Of a DNA stretch of 64,000 nt, positions 1 through 7,664 are shown in pieces (the stretch's first letter is position 1; the number at the start of each line of letters is the position of its first letter). This DNA is from Chloroflexota bacterium (GTDB taxonomy: Bacteria > Chloroflexota > Anaerolineae > Anaerolineales > Anaerolineaceae). Made by a program: the position numbers and the translations under genes. The stretch spans positions 49,880 through 113,879 of the forward strand of contig JAJXZS010000033.1 of NCBI GenBank assembly GCA_021779955.1. Direction: 5' to 3'. Under the pieces are notes generated by a model. The model did no database searches. It saw only the letters and a program-made list of their open reading frames with translations, and was not told the DNA's origin.

Positions 1-520
1 ATGCCGCGCAGAGTTCTGCCCGCATGCGCTGACCCAGAGAAAGCGAGCGCACCGGAGAGCCTAAAAACTCATCGAGCTGCAAGAGCGCGCGGTACTCCGC
101 CAGATTGGACTTAAAACGCTGCGCTGGAATTTTGTAGAGCGATTGCAGCAATTCGAGCGAATCGATCACGGGAAGGTCCCACCACAAAGACGAGCGCTGG
201 CCAAAAACTGCGCCAATGCGAGCGACATATTGAGTACGTTGTTTCCACGGGATCATACCGTCGACGAGCACCTCACCGGCCGAAGGCACGAGCAGCCCGG
301 TAAGCATCTTGATCGTAGTCGATTTGCCAGCACCGTTCGGCCCCAGGTAGCCGACAAACTCGCCCCTATCGAGACTGAAGGAGACATCCTCAACGGCTTT
401 GATCTCGCGATATTTCGGGGCAACGAGCTGACGCAGCGTCCCAGCCAGGTCGCGCTTATGGTCTGCCTGCCTGAAGGTTTTGGTGAGATGCTTGACATCG
501 ATCATTTTGGGTATCATCAT
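1..520 (-). CDS. ABC-2 exporter ATP-binding protein (C-terminus cut by window edge)
   Basis: This is the ATPase of a daunorubicin/viologen-type ABC-2 exporter, powering the two permeases encoded just upstream. Read from 520 downward it starts [16 protein letters not shown], carries a Walker [11 protein letters not shown] near residue 67 and reaches the ABC signature [11 protein letters not shown] at the window edge, so the Walker B half lies outside. The ATG at 518-520 overlaps the TGA of the preceding permease gene (ATGA), which indicates translational coupling; an in-frame ATG at 505 is the alternative. The long spacer before Walker A ([20 protein letters not shown]) is typical of the COG4586 group that partners PF06182 permeases. 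Substrate is unknown. Confidence 0.9.
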   Translation of the reverse strand, partial: MMIPKMIDVKHLTKTFRQADHKRDLAGTLRQLVAPKYREIKAVEDVSFSLDRGEFVGYLGPNGAGKSTTIKMLTGLLVPSAGEVLVDGMIPWKQRTQYVARIGAVFGQRSSLWWDLPVIDSLELLQSLYKIPAQRFKSNLAEYRALLQLDEFLGSPVRSLSLGQRMRAELCAA

Positions 521-1326
521 GTTCCTGTCGATTGGTAATGCTTGAGTCCGAAGCGCCAGAATTGGAAGGCGAGAAAGAGCATCAACGCGGCAGCAAACGG
601 AGCCGCGAAAGAGAAAATGGGCGGAAAATCGAGCAAACCCGGCTTATTCAGGAAATACAGCCCCGGAAGGTAGTTCAGGAAGACCAGGGGGATGACATAG
701 GTAAAAAAGCCCTGGATCCAGCGCGGATAGATCGTGATCGGGTAAGACATCAACTCATTGCCGCCATAGGTGACGATATTGACCACTACAACCGGCTGCA
801 CCGTCCAAAAAATCAGCGTACCGCCCACCACAAAGAGCGCGCCCATTCCCGCAACGATGCTGAGGAGTACTACGGGCAGATAAAGCACCTTTCCGAGCGT
901 CCATTGGATGTGAGCCAGCCCCGCCCCAATGCCAAAAATGACACAGCCTTCCACAAAACGTCCAAGCCGGCGGACGAGAAAGCGCGAACCGAACACCTGG
1001 AGCGAGATGTTCACAGGGCGCAGCAGCATCTGATCGAATTTGCCCAGCCTGACAAATTGCGAGAATCCGTCAGGGTCGAAGCCGCTGAAGACGAGGTCCA
1101 TCAAGCCGAAACCCATTTCAGCCAGCCCGGCAAGGAAAGCCAGGTCGCCCAACGTCCACCCGGCAACTGTGCCAAAACGCTCGAGGATGAGGGCCAGGGC
1201 CACGAAGTAGCTAAAGTTCAAGATGAAGGTGGAAACCACATCCATCAAGAAGGAGACGCGGTATTCCAGCTGCGAGCGAATCTGGATGCCAATGAGTTTG
1301 AAATACAAAATCACAGTTCTGCGCAT
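517..1326 (-). CDS. ABC-2 family permease (PF06182-like), second permease
   Basis: Integral membrane permease of about 269 aa with roughly six hydrophobic segments; it resembles the COG3694 half of two-permease ABC-2 exporters. The start is placed at the ATG ending at 1326 ([19 protein letters not shown]), one base after the stop of the other permease; a longer reading frame upstream runs inside that neighbour and lacks membrane character. The motif [21 protein letters not shown] and a following GLMDLVFSG are of the kind seen in this family. It lies between the first permease and the ATPase in one operon. Function is export or membrane insertion of an unidentified compound. Confidence 0.85.
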   Translation of the reverse strand: MRRTVILYFKLIGIQIRSQLEYRVSFLMDVVSTFILNFSYFVALALILERFGTVAGWTLGDLAFLAGLAEMGFGLMDLVFSGFDPDGFSQFVRLGKFDQMLLRPVNISLQVFGSRFLVRRLGRFVEGCVIFGIGAGLAHIQWTLGKVLYLPVVLLSIVAGMGALFVVGGTLIFWTVQPVVVVNIVTYGGNELMSYPITIYPRWIQGFFTYVIPLVFLNYLPGLYFLNKPGLLDFPPIFSFAAPFAAALMLFLAFQFWRFGLKHYQSTGT

Positions 1327-1327
1327 G

Positions 1328-2119
1328 TCAGCCGCCTTGAATAACGAGCTTCTTGATGCCGGCGGCCAGGACCACGCGGCAGACAACGTAAAGCAGTCCC
1401 AACCAAAGCACCTGGGCAAAGATGGCTGAAAACAACTGAGATCCATTCAGAATGCCAAGGTAAATCTCGACCGGGCTATTCATCATCGAAGGGAAAGGTG
1501 TGAAATTTGCGAGGTGCGTGAACCAATCTGGAAGCAGGCGCAGCGGCAGGATGAAGCCGCACATCAATTGTGACAGCGCGAACGCCATGCGGCCGACCCC
1601 TGTCGCATCGGGTGTCCAGAAGCTGGCAAGATTGACCAGAAATCGCCAGCAGAAGCTTATGCCCCACGCAAGGAGGAGGGAGAAACCGATCCAAACCCAC
1701 TGCAGCAAGCTGGTTGGAAGAACCACATCGAAGAAGAAGCTGAAGATTGCCATCAAGAGCACACCGCGGACAATCAGGTTGACGATCGACCGCCCAATAT
1801 CGCGTCCCATCCAGGTGGTGAAGAGACTGGCAGGGCGGATCAAATCGGCTGCAACGTCGCCTGAATAGACAGAGCGCATCACATCAAAGTAACCAAAGAT
1901 CGTCAGAAATGCAATGAGACCTTGCGAAACCGCCACGTACGAGACCGCAGTCCCGATGCTCATACCGTTCACGCTCGTCTGCCCCTGGTAAAGAGCCAGC
2001 ATCACCGCTGCTCGCAGGAATCCGAAAAACAGGTTCGTCAGCAGGCCCGCCAGGAGAGCTGTCCGGTAGGTTGCCTGCATGCGAAACGAATTCTTGACCA
2101 ATTGCCAGATGTAGCGCAT
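1328..2119 (-). CDS. ABC-2 family permease (PF06182-like), first permease
   Basis: Membrane permease of 263 aa, first of the two permeases of the exporter, resembling COG4587. It has about six predicted membrane spans; the N-terminus MRYIWQLVKNSFRMQATYRT is a cytoplasmic amphipathic stretch, followed by a hydrophobic segment LLTNLFFGFLRAAVMLALY. The gene begins 65 bp after the sugar isomerase stop and could be cotranscribed with it. It is followed at 1 bp by the second permease and then the ATPase, giving the usual permease-permease-ATPase order of this exporter type. Confidence 0.85.
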   Translation of the reverse strand: MRYIWQLVKNSFRMQATYRTALLAGLLTNLFFGFLRAAVMLALYQGQTSVNGMSIGTAVSYVAVSQGLIAFLTIFGYFDVMRSVYSGDVAADLIRPASLFTTWMGRDIGRSIVNLIVRGVLLMAIFSFFFDVVLPTSLLQWVWIGFSLLLAWGISFCWRFLVNLASFWTPDATGVGRMAFALSQLMCGFILPLRLLPDWFTHLANFTPFPSMMNSPVEIYLGILNGSQLFSAIFAQVLWLGLLYVVCRVVLAAGIKKLVIQGG

Positions 2120-2184
2120 GGCTGGATCGTCCCCAGATAAATGGAAGGTCGAGAGGAAATAATTCTCTCCCGGCCGGCTGTGAA

Positions 2185-3240
2185 TTAGCGAGACATTTTC
2201 TGCTTCAAGTCTGAGATTGGAGCAATGGCGGTTGGATCGGTGTCGTAGGCGAGGGCAAGGTAGTAGGCTGCGTAATCACCAAACTGGACGGCACTCCACA
2301 TTTGCGCAATTCGCGAATCACCTGCTGCGCGGTAGAAATCGGTGCTGATGCCCTGCTGCATGAAGGACTGGCGCGTCAAATTGCTGCGAAGGGTATTGCG
2401 CGGGTGGTCTGATTCGGATTGCAGGAAGACCTTGAAGGCCATCTCGAGCACCTTCTCGGGATTGCACGAACCGGCCAGGGTGTTGTGGTCCGCTTCAGGC
2501 AGTGATTCGAAAGCTGCTTGAGCTTTTGCCAGTTCGTTAATCTGGGTTTTCCAGCGCCTGGCAGCCGGCGCCAGGTGCCCCGCTCCGAAGATGGTGACAT
2601 CCCTGCCCACCATTTGACCGGCCATGCGTTTGGCCGGGTTCTGATGCACAGGCATGGATGCCGTCAGGAATTCTTTTTGCTCGCGCATCCCTCGTATGGC
2701 TTCGTTCACCTCTTCGCTTGGATCGGACACCAGACCCAGGCGGACCATCAAGGCCAGCAAAAGGCCAAAGGAAAAGCCGACGGCTGCGCGAGGTTGACCT
2801 GCATGCTCGAATGTCCAGCAGGGAATGCCTGCTGCATCGGCTCTTTGCTTGAGCTCGCCTCCCGTCGCAATCGCCACAATCTGGCAATGATTCTGCAAAG
2901 CCGCTTCGAGCGCCGAAAGCGATTCTTCAGTATTGCCTGAATGGGATGAGATGACCGCCAGGGTTTCGCGGCTGTTGGCATAGGCTGGAAGACCATAATC
3001 ACGTTGGACGATCACCGGCACAGGGGAACGGTCAGTGACAACGCCGGCGAGAAGGTCTCCGCCAATGGCCGACCCGCCCATCCCGGCGACAATCATCAGG
3101 TTTACCGGGCTCATTTGGGGCAGTGATTGGCTCAAGCCGAGATTCCAGGCAGTTTCGAGCTGTTCAGGCAAGCCGTCGATCTCAGCCAACATGTTCTCGG
3201 GGTCCATTTGCGTAAGGTCTTCCAGGTGATTCAGGTCCAT
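2185..3240 (-). CDS. Bifunctional phosphoglucose/phosphomannose isomerase
   Basis: Interconverts glucose-6-phosphate or mannose-6-phosphate with fructose-6-phosphate. The protein (351 aa) has the two-SIS-domain layout of the archaeal/bacterial PGI/PMI family: VAGMGGSAIGGDL near the N-terminus, the phosphate-binding loop ISSHSGNTEESL, and the family signature ESLPEADHN, containing the Glu and His used in catalysis. The start at 3240 (MDLNHLED) is preferred because GGAGGAG lies about six bases upstream; the longer form from 3267 would read through that ribosome binding site. As a cytoplasmic enzyme it supplies hexose phosphates for the glycan loci elsewhere in the window. Confidence 0.93.
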   Translation of the reverse strand: MDLNHLEDLTQMDPENMLAEIDGLPEQLETAWNLGLSQSLPQMSPVNLMIVAGMGGSAIGGDLLAGVVTDRSPVPVIVQRDYGLPAYANSRETLAVISSHSGNTEESLSALEAALQNHCQIVAIATGGELKQRADAAGIPCWTFEHAGQPRAAVGFSFGLLLALMVRLGLVSDPSEEVNEAIRGMREQKEFLTASMPVHQNPAKRMAGQMVGRDVTIFGAGHLAPAARRWKTQINELAKAQAAFESLPEADHNTLAGSCNPEKVLEMAFKVFLQSESDHPRNTLRSNLTRQSFMQQGISTDFYRAAGDSRIAQMWSAVQFGDYAAYYLALAYDTDPTAIAPISDLKQKMSR

Positions 3241-3324
3241 GGTCTTCTCCTCCATGATTGCCAGCAATCAAGCCAGACGTATTCGAACGAAGTGATTTTA
3301 CCCCAGATACCCCGTGGAAGGCAT

Positions 3325-3360
3325 AAAAAACCTGGCACGGATCGGATTTCCGGCCAGGTT
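3325..3360 (-). terminator. Rho-independent terminator
   Basis: On the minus strand AACCTGGC pairs with GCCAGGTT around a 16-base loop and is followed by a run of T. It ends the transcript of the small protein at 3386-3562 and its permease partner. Confidence 0.8.
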
Positions 3361-3385
3361 GGGGTGTTAAATATTCGCAGGAGAC

Positions 3386-3562
3386 TTAGAGCTTCTTCAC
3401 GAGATCGACAAATTCAGTCCATTCCTCCTGGAAGAAGTGGACGGTGACGTTGTTCAATTCGAGATGGTAGGTTTTTTCGCCATCCGGTTCATCTGCAGTC
3501 CAAATTGCATAATTCTCGGTTTCAGCAATCGTTTCAGTTTTAGGTTCCTTCTGGTCGCTCAT
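3386..3562 (-). CDS. Small acidic protein, 58 aa, unknown function
   Basis: A 58-residue protein starting MSDQKEPKTETIAETENYAI and ending DLVKKL. It is soluble, acidic, and has the pattern YHLELNNVTVHFFQEEWTEF, suggestive of one small beta hairpin followed by a helix. Its ATG follows the TAA of the AI-2E family permease with no gap, and the last codons of that gene (AAGGAGATA) form its ribosome binding site, so the two are translationally coupled. A terminator lies directly downstream. I do not recognise the family. The strong ribosome site and the neat placement between the permease stop and the terminator support it being real. Confidence 0.75.
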   Translation of the reverse strand: MSDQKEPKTETIAETENYAIWTADEPDGEKTYHLELNNVTVHFFQEEWTEFVDLVKKL

Positions 3563-4846
3563 TTATATCTCCTTGTGAGTAGAATCGGCTTTTCGGGTTT
3601 TGCTGATGCTTTTCTTGATACCATCATACAACGCTTTGAACCAGTTGAAAATCCGCTGTAAACCAGGTTTAGCGGCGAGCCAGATGTGCTTGACTTGTTC
3701 CTTGAAGGGTAACGGCTCGGGGTAAGTGCGCAGCCCTTCCCAGGGGTCCTGGTCGAGGAGTTTTCGATAAATGTAGTTGAAGATCAGGATGGCAGAGGCG
3801 AGCACCGGGGCTGCGAGCAGCATGCCCACTACGCCAAAGAGGCTCGCTGCCACGAATACGGTCACCAGTACTGCGGCCGGATGCACTTTGAGCGCTTTAG
3901 ACATCACCCTGGGGCTGATGAAGTTATCGATGATCACATCGGAGAGCAACGCAAGGCCCACCACAAGGACAGCAAACCAGAACGGTTTCAGTCCGAAGAT
4001 GTTACCCGGTTGGAAGATCGAGACGAGGAAGTAAGTTATCCAGGCGATCAGTGGGCCAACATATGGCAGGAAGCGCGCCAAACCGGCAATGATTGCCAGA
4101 CCGAAGAAGAAGCTCACCCCCAACGATCCCAGCAAGAGACTGTACCATGCAACTGCAATGATAATCACCACCACCTGGCCGCGCAGGAATGCATTCCAAA
4201 TTCGAGAGAGCTGCGCCCACATCATCTCAAGATCAGCCTGGTAGACCGGTACCTCAATGCGCAGTGGACTCGTGGCGCCGCCCTTAGTCTCGGCAGAAAC
4301 GAAGTAGGAAATCAGGATGGTGAACACGAACCAGGTGATCACATTCGCAGCGCCAGTAGCAACACTAGCCACGATTTTCGTCGTCTCAGAGATTACCGGC
4401 TGGATCATACTCTGGAGATACGCATAAAAGCTGGTCAGGTTCAGGGTTGGTAAATCGATTGAAAATGGCCCGATCAAGATCGGCTTGCTCACGAAATCGG
4501 AGACGATCTGCGGCAGGTTGGTCACGAGACTGCTGAGGAAGCCGGTGAGGTTGGTGATTTCGTTCACCATCGCGATGCCGCTCCAGGTGAGCAGCCCGAT
4601 CAGACCGGCAACGAAAATGAGGTAGATCAGCGAGACGGCAATTTTCCAGGGTATGTGCAATTTCTCTGAGAGCAGCCTTGCCAGCGGATGGAACAAGTAC
4701 GCGAGGAGGAAGGCGACAAGCACCTGCCAGAGCAGGTGTTTGAACCTGACCAATAAAGCGATGACAATGACCACAACCCCGATCGCGACGATCGTCTTGG
4801 TTGTGTTATCCCACTTCGGTGACTTCTGCTCTATCTCTTCCGGCAT
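3563..4846 (-). CDS. AI-2E family transporter (PF01594, TqsA/YtvI-like)
   Basis: Polytopic membrane protein, 427 aa, of the AI-2 exporter / YhhT superfamily; characterised members export small signals or act as Na+/H+ antiporters, so substrate cannot be assigned. After a short polar N-terminus come the paired helices TIVAIGVVVIVIALLVRF and VLVAFLLAYLFHPLARLL. The C-terminal half has the conserved segments LARFLPYVGPLIAW, LALLSDVIIDNFISPRVMS and HPAAVLVTVF, which define the family. A basic cytoplasmic tail follows, and the last codons double as the ribosome site of the small protein downstream. Confidence 0.9.
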   Translation of the reverse strand: MPEEIEQKSPKWDNTTKTIVAIGVVVIVIALLVRFKHLLWQVLVAFLLAYLFHPLARLLSEKLHIPWKIAVSLIYLIFVAGLIGLLTWSGIAMVNEITNLTGFLSSLVTNLPQIVSDFVSKPILIGPFSIDLPTLNLTSFYAYLQSMIQPVISETTKIVASVATGAANVITWFVFTILISYFVSAETKGGATSPLRIEVPVYQADLEMMWAQLSRIWNAFLRGQVVVIIIAVAWYSLLLGSLGVSFFFGLAIIAGLARFLPYVGPLIAWITYFLVSIFQPGNIFGLKPFWFAVLVVGLALLSDVIIDNFISPRVMSKALKVHPAAVLVTVFVAASLFGVVGMLLAAPVLASAILIFNYIYRKLLDQDPWEGLRTYPEPLPFKEQVKHIWLAAKPGLQRIFNWFKALYDGIKKSISKTRKADSTHKEI

Positions 4847-4916
4847 GATTCCCTTTTACAAATAATAGTCCGATCAATCATAACCCCTATCAGCTCCAGG
4901 AAATTCTAAGAAGTTT

Positions 4917-5687
4917 CTAAGGGCAGACGCCCGGCTGGATGGCATTCAGAATTCCCGGCAGGAAGAGGCAATAGCTGTTCGTGATGTCGATGATGATCCA
5001 TGGGATCACGCAAAAGATCAAAATCAGTAAGCCCACAATGAGCAAAATGCCGACCCACGCCCTTCTCTTCTTGGGCGCCTTGGGTTGGGCAGGTGCCTTT
5101 CCTACAAAGCTCTTCTCTGGAGGAAGCACGGGGGCAGGTTCCCTGGCGGCGGGAACCTCTTGAGCAGCCGGGGGTTCCTGGGCTTCCTCGGTGAACGGAG
5201 GGGTGACTGGCATCACCTTTGACAGCTCAGGCTGCGGCGTTGAAGCAGCAGGCTGCTGAGGTTGCGAAACCGGCGGCTGTGACTCGATCCTTACGGGCGG
5301 GCGCTGGAAAAGAGACTCGGGCTGCGCAATTTCAGGTTGGTATCCCACTTTGCGGGGAACCACAGCCGTTGCGTCTGGATCGAACAGGATGGTCTGGTAG
5401 ACCAGCGAGACACGCTCGCCAATTGCAATTATATCGCCTGAACTCAGCCGGGTGAGGCTTTGGATGCGAACCCCGCGAACGACCGTACCGTTTGTCGATC
5501 CGAGATCTTCGATGGAATAGTCATCGCCGGTCAATACCAAACGGGCATGCCGCCTCGATACTTCCGGATCGGGAATTTCGATATCGGTGTTGGGATCTCT
5601 GCCGAGGAAAAGCTCCAGCTTGTCGAGGGAATATTCTTTTCCGATTTCAGGTCCGCTTTGAATGATAAGGCGATAGGTTGTCTCCAC
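4917..5687 (-). CDS. FHA-domain protein with C-terminal membrane anchor
   Basis: 256 aa. An N-terminal forkhead-associated domain (about residues 5-95) shows the phosphothreonine-binding set: LGRDPNTDIEIPD, VSRRHARL and LGSTNGTVV. Then comes a proline/glutamine-rich linker of about 100 residues and one hydrophobic segment (WVGILLIVGLLILIFCVI) near the C-terminus, followed by a short tail with two cysteines. The FHA domain would face the cytoplasm and bind a protein phosphorylated by a Ser/Thr kinase. No kinase is encoded in the window. A promoter-like sequence lies upstream at 5767-5796. Confidence 0.88.
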   Translation of the reverse strand: METTYRLIIQSGPEIGKEYSLDKLELFLGRDPNTDIEIPDPEVSRRHARLVLTGDDYSIEDLGSTNGTVVRGVRIQSLTRLSSGDIIAIGERVSLVYQTILFDPDATAVVPRKVGYQPEIAQPESLFQRPPVRIESQPPVSQPQQPAASTPQPELSKVMPVTPPFTEEAQEPPAAQEVPAAREPAPVLPPEKSFVGKAPAQPKAPKKRRAWVGILLIVGLLILIFCVIPWIIIDITNSYCLFLPGILNAIQPGVCP

Positions 5688-5766
5688 GTGCTCCTCCTCT
5701 TTATCCTACATTGCTGCGCCATTCGACGTTTCAAAAGCGCCAGTCATTTGCCTGTGTAATATCTTT

Positions 5767-5796
5767 ATTTTACACACACAAAGCTATTTTGAGCAA
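5767..5796 (-). promoter_or_regulatory. Putative promoter of the FHA-protein gene
   Basis: On the minus strand TTGCTC and TAAAAT are separated by 18 bases, about 80 bp before the FHA gene start. The AT-rich spacer is consistent with a sigma-70-type promoter. Sequence match only. Confidence 0.45.
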
Positions 5797-5844
5797 TTGA
5801 AGTCAAACGAATGGAGAATGTTTCAGTTCGTGAGGAGGTGAGTT

Positions 5845-6021
5845 AAAAAAGTCCCCGCCATGCCGTGTGTTGCGTAGTTTTGAACCTGCTAAAGCAGGTA
5901 GGGTTCTGCCACAAAAGAATCGCCTTGGCCGAAGCCTATCGCGTATCTCGTGTGAGTTAAGGACCCATTTTGTGAGTGTTGGCTCAAAACCGGTGATGCA
6001 ACATCACGCACATGGCCGGGT
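5845..6021 (-). ncRNA. ssrS: 6S RNA candidate (RNA polymerase-binding regulator)
   Basis: The 476-bp gap between the FHA gene and thpR holds an RNA of about 177 nt on the minus strand. Its ends pair over about 20 bp: CCCGGCCATGTGCGTG with the CACGGCATGGCGGGG side, then GATGTTGC with GCAACACA. An inner helix GGTTTTGAGCC / GGTTCAAAAC follows, then a large central bubble whose 3' side carries a small hairpin ACCTGC-TTTA-GCAGGT. The apical arm closes with CACAAAA / TTTTGTG and ends in a GGC-TTCG-GCC hairpin. A terminal stem, asymmetric bubble with 3' hairpin and long apical arm is the 6S design. It is flanked by its own promoter and a T6 tail. 6S RNA binds the sigma-70 holoenzyme and limits transcription in stationary phase. 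No covariance search was possible. Confidence 0.68.
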
Positions 6022-6027
6022 GATTTT

Positions 6028-6056
6028 CTTATACCATGTTTTGGATAAAATGTGTA
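6028..6056 (-). promoter_or_regulatory. Promoter of the 6S RNA candidate
   Basis: On the minus strand TACACA (6051-6056) and TATAAG (6028-6033) are 17 bases apart. The predicted start, about position 6021, falls at the first base of the long terminal stem of the RNA, which supports both calls. Confidence 0.55.
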
Positions 6057-6163
6057 GATAGATCTGAACGCGTCAAGGGCGCGCTGCGCGGCAAGTTCAG
6101 GTAAAATGGTGTCACCATGTTTTGATTTGAATTGCTTTGAGATCAAGTCGGCCGGAGTCAAAT

Positions 6164-6739
6164 TTGCGTCTTTTCATAGCCTTATCCCTCACACCCGAAG
6201 TGCACAGTGAACTCGACAAGTTCATCCGCACCCTGCAAAGCGCCACTGGAGATTCAGTCCGCTGGGTACCCGCTTCGAACATCCATCTTACACTCAAGTT
6301 CCTGGGCGAAACGGGTGAAGCACAATTGAAAGCGTTGACATCAACGGTCGGGCAGGTCGCGGGCATGACCGCGCCGTTTGACTTTAGCATTCGAGGCACC
6401 GGCGTTTTCCCGGCATGGAACCACCCGCGTGTCGCCTGGGTTGGGGTCGATGCTCCAGGCGAACTGACCGCGCTCCAAGCCGAGATTGATTCTGCCACGC
6501 GTGAGCTGGGATTTCCCTCTGAGGGCAGGCCATTCAGCCCGCATCTGACGCTTGGCAGGGTCAACGGATGGATGAGCCCAAATCAGCTCAAGGCAATGCA
6601 TACTCACATGGATGAAGGCAAAGACAGGCTGTTCGGATCTGTGCACGCACGCCAGGTCGTCCTCTTCAAGTCCACTCTGAAACCGGGCGGCGCCGTCTAT
6701 TCGCCTGCTGCTGTGCTTGACTTCGCCGGCGAGCGCTGA
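6164..6739 (+). CDS. thpR: RNA 2',3'-cyclic phosphodiesterase (LigT/2H family)
   Basis: A 191-aa 2H-phosphoesterase that opens 2',3'-cyclic phosphates on RNA ends and can ligate tRNA halves in vitro. Both catalytic HxTx motifs are present: HLTLKFLG at about residue 41 and HLTLGRVN near residue 128. The start is set at the TTG at 6164, giving the family-typical MRLFIALSL; GGAG lies six bases before it. A longer form from a TTG at 6137 adds nine residues without a ribosome site. It is followed 49 bp later by rsfS on the same strand. Confidence 0.9.
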   Translation: MRLFIALSLTPEVHSELDKFIRTLQSATGDSVRWVPASNIHLTLKFLGETGEAQLKALTSTVGQVAGMTAPFDFSIRGTGVFPAWNHPRVAWVGVDAPGELTALQAEIDSATRELGFPSEGRPFSPHLTLGRVNGWMSPNQLKAMHTHMDEGKDRLFGSVHARQVVLFKSTLKPGGAVYSPAAVLDFAGER

Positions 6740-6788
6740 TAATGTGATAGAATCTTTGAAAAATTGTGTGAGGTGAGCTCTGGATACA

Positions 6789-7124
6789 TTGGAAATGGCG
6801 CATGCCGTGATCGACGTTTTGGAGGATAAGAAAGCAGAAAAACTCGTCCTTCTCGATATTCAAAACATAACATCATTTGCTGATTATTTCATCATTTGCA
6901 ACGGAACGAGCGATCGCATGCTTCAAGCACTCGCCGACGGGATCCGCGAATTTGTCAAAAGTGAATACGGGATGATCGTCTCGATCGAGGGGGAAGCGAG
7001 AGATGGTTGGGTCGTAGTCGACCTGGGAGATATCGTCATTCACCTTTTCTCGCCCGATCAACGGGACTATTACAAGCTGGAACAGCTCTGGGAACGCGGA
7101 AAACGCTTACTCAGCCTGCAATAA
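6789..7124 (+). CDS. rsfS: Ribosomal silencing factor RsfS
   Basis: RsfS (Iojap/DUF143) binds ribosomal protein L14 and blocks 50S-30S joining under starvation. The 111-aa protein has the complete family sequence: VLLDIQNITSFADYFIIC, GTSDRMLQALADGI and GWVVVDLGDIVIHLF. The start is uncertain: TTG at 6789 and ATG at 6795 are possible, and homologues commonly begin with the residues encoded from the CTG at 6780 (xDTLEMAH); the GAGG at 6770 lies too near the CTG and somewhat far from the others. In many bacteria rsfS sits beside nadD, which is not present here. A strong terminator follows. Confidence 0.92.
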   Translation: MEMAHAVIDVLEDKKAEKLVLLDIQNITSFADYFIICNGTSDRMLQALADGIREFVKSEYGMIVSIEGEARDGWVVVDLGDIVIHLFSPDQRDYYKLEQLWERGKRLLSLQ

Positions 7125-7133
7125 ACGACGCAA

Positions 7134-7166
7134 GGGCTGCCCAGTTTAGCAGGGCAGCCCTTTTTT
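7134..7166 (+). terminator. Rho-independent terminator after rsfS
   Basis: Perfect 9-bp stem GGGCTGCCC/GGGCAGCCC with a nine-base loop, followed by TTTTTT, ten bases after the rsfS stop codon. Confidence 0.93.
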
Positions 7167-7181
7167 ATCTTAAGCAATTCC

Positions 7182-7637
7182 TCAAATCGCTGCGAGCACT
7201 TCAGCGCTGTGCTCGGCTGGTTTCACATTGGCGAATACCTTGCGAACCATTCCATCCGGCGAGATCAGGTATGTGGTCCGCGCCACACCCCAATACTCCC
7301 TCCCATATTGCTTCTTGAGCTTCCAAACATCATACGTCTCACAGACGGCATGATCTTCATCCGCCAGCAGCGTGAAGGGCAGGTGATATTTCTGCTTGAA
7401 CTTCACATGCGAAGCCACAGAATCGGGGCTCACGCCCAGGATCGTCACCCCTGCCTTCTCGTAGCTGCTGTAATCATCGCGAAAATTGCAGGCTTCGGTC
7501 GTGCAGCCCGGGGTGTCATCCTTTGGATAGAAATAAAGAATCACATTCTTGCCCTTATAATCGGATAGCTTGCGCGCCTTCCCGGTTTCATCGGATAAGG
7601 CAAAATCTGGCGCTTGAATATTCTCTTTCAACGGCAT
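7182..7637 (-). CDS. bcp: Thioredoxin-dependent peroxiredoxin, Bcp type
   Basis: Reduces hydrogen peroxide and organic hydroperoxides with electrons from thioredoxin. The 151-aa sequence has the AhpC/TSA fold with peroxidatic Cys in DDTPGCTTEACNFRD and the Bcp-type resolving Cys five residues later (PGCT…AC). Other landmarks are NVILYFYPKD and the family's YGREYWGVARTTYLI segment. It is the last gene of the minus-strand operon that begins with proline dehydrogenase, 27 bp after the MoeA fusion gene. Cytoplasmic; antioxidant defence. Confidence 0.94.
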   Translation of the reverse strand: MPLKENIQAPDFALSDETGKARKLSDYKGKNVILYFYPKDDTPGCTTEACNFRDDYSSYEKAGVTILGVSPDSVASHVKFKQKYHLPFTLLADEDHAVCETYDVWKLKKQYGREYWGVARTTYLISPDGMVRKVFANVKPAEHSAEVLAAI

Positions 7638-7664
7638 AATAACCTCCTATACATCCAAACCATC

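Noticed and set aside
532..1344. 270-codon open frame on the plus strand
   Set aside because: It lies opposite the ABC-2 permease gene, is rich in charged residues without family resemblance, and the minus-strand product is a clear membrane protein.
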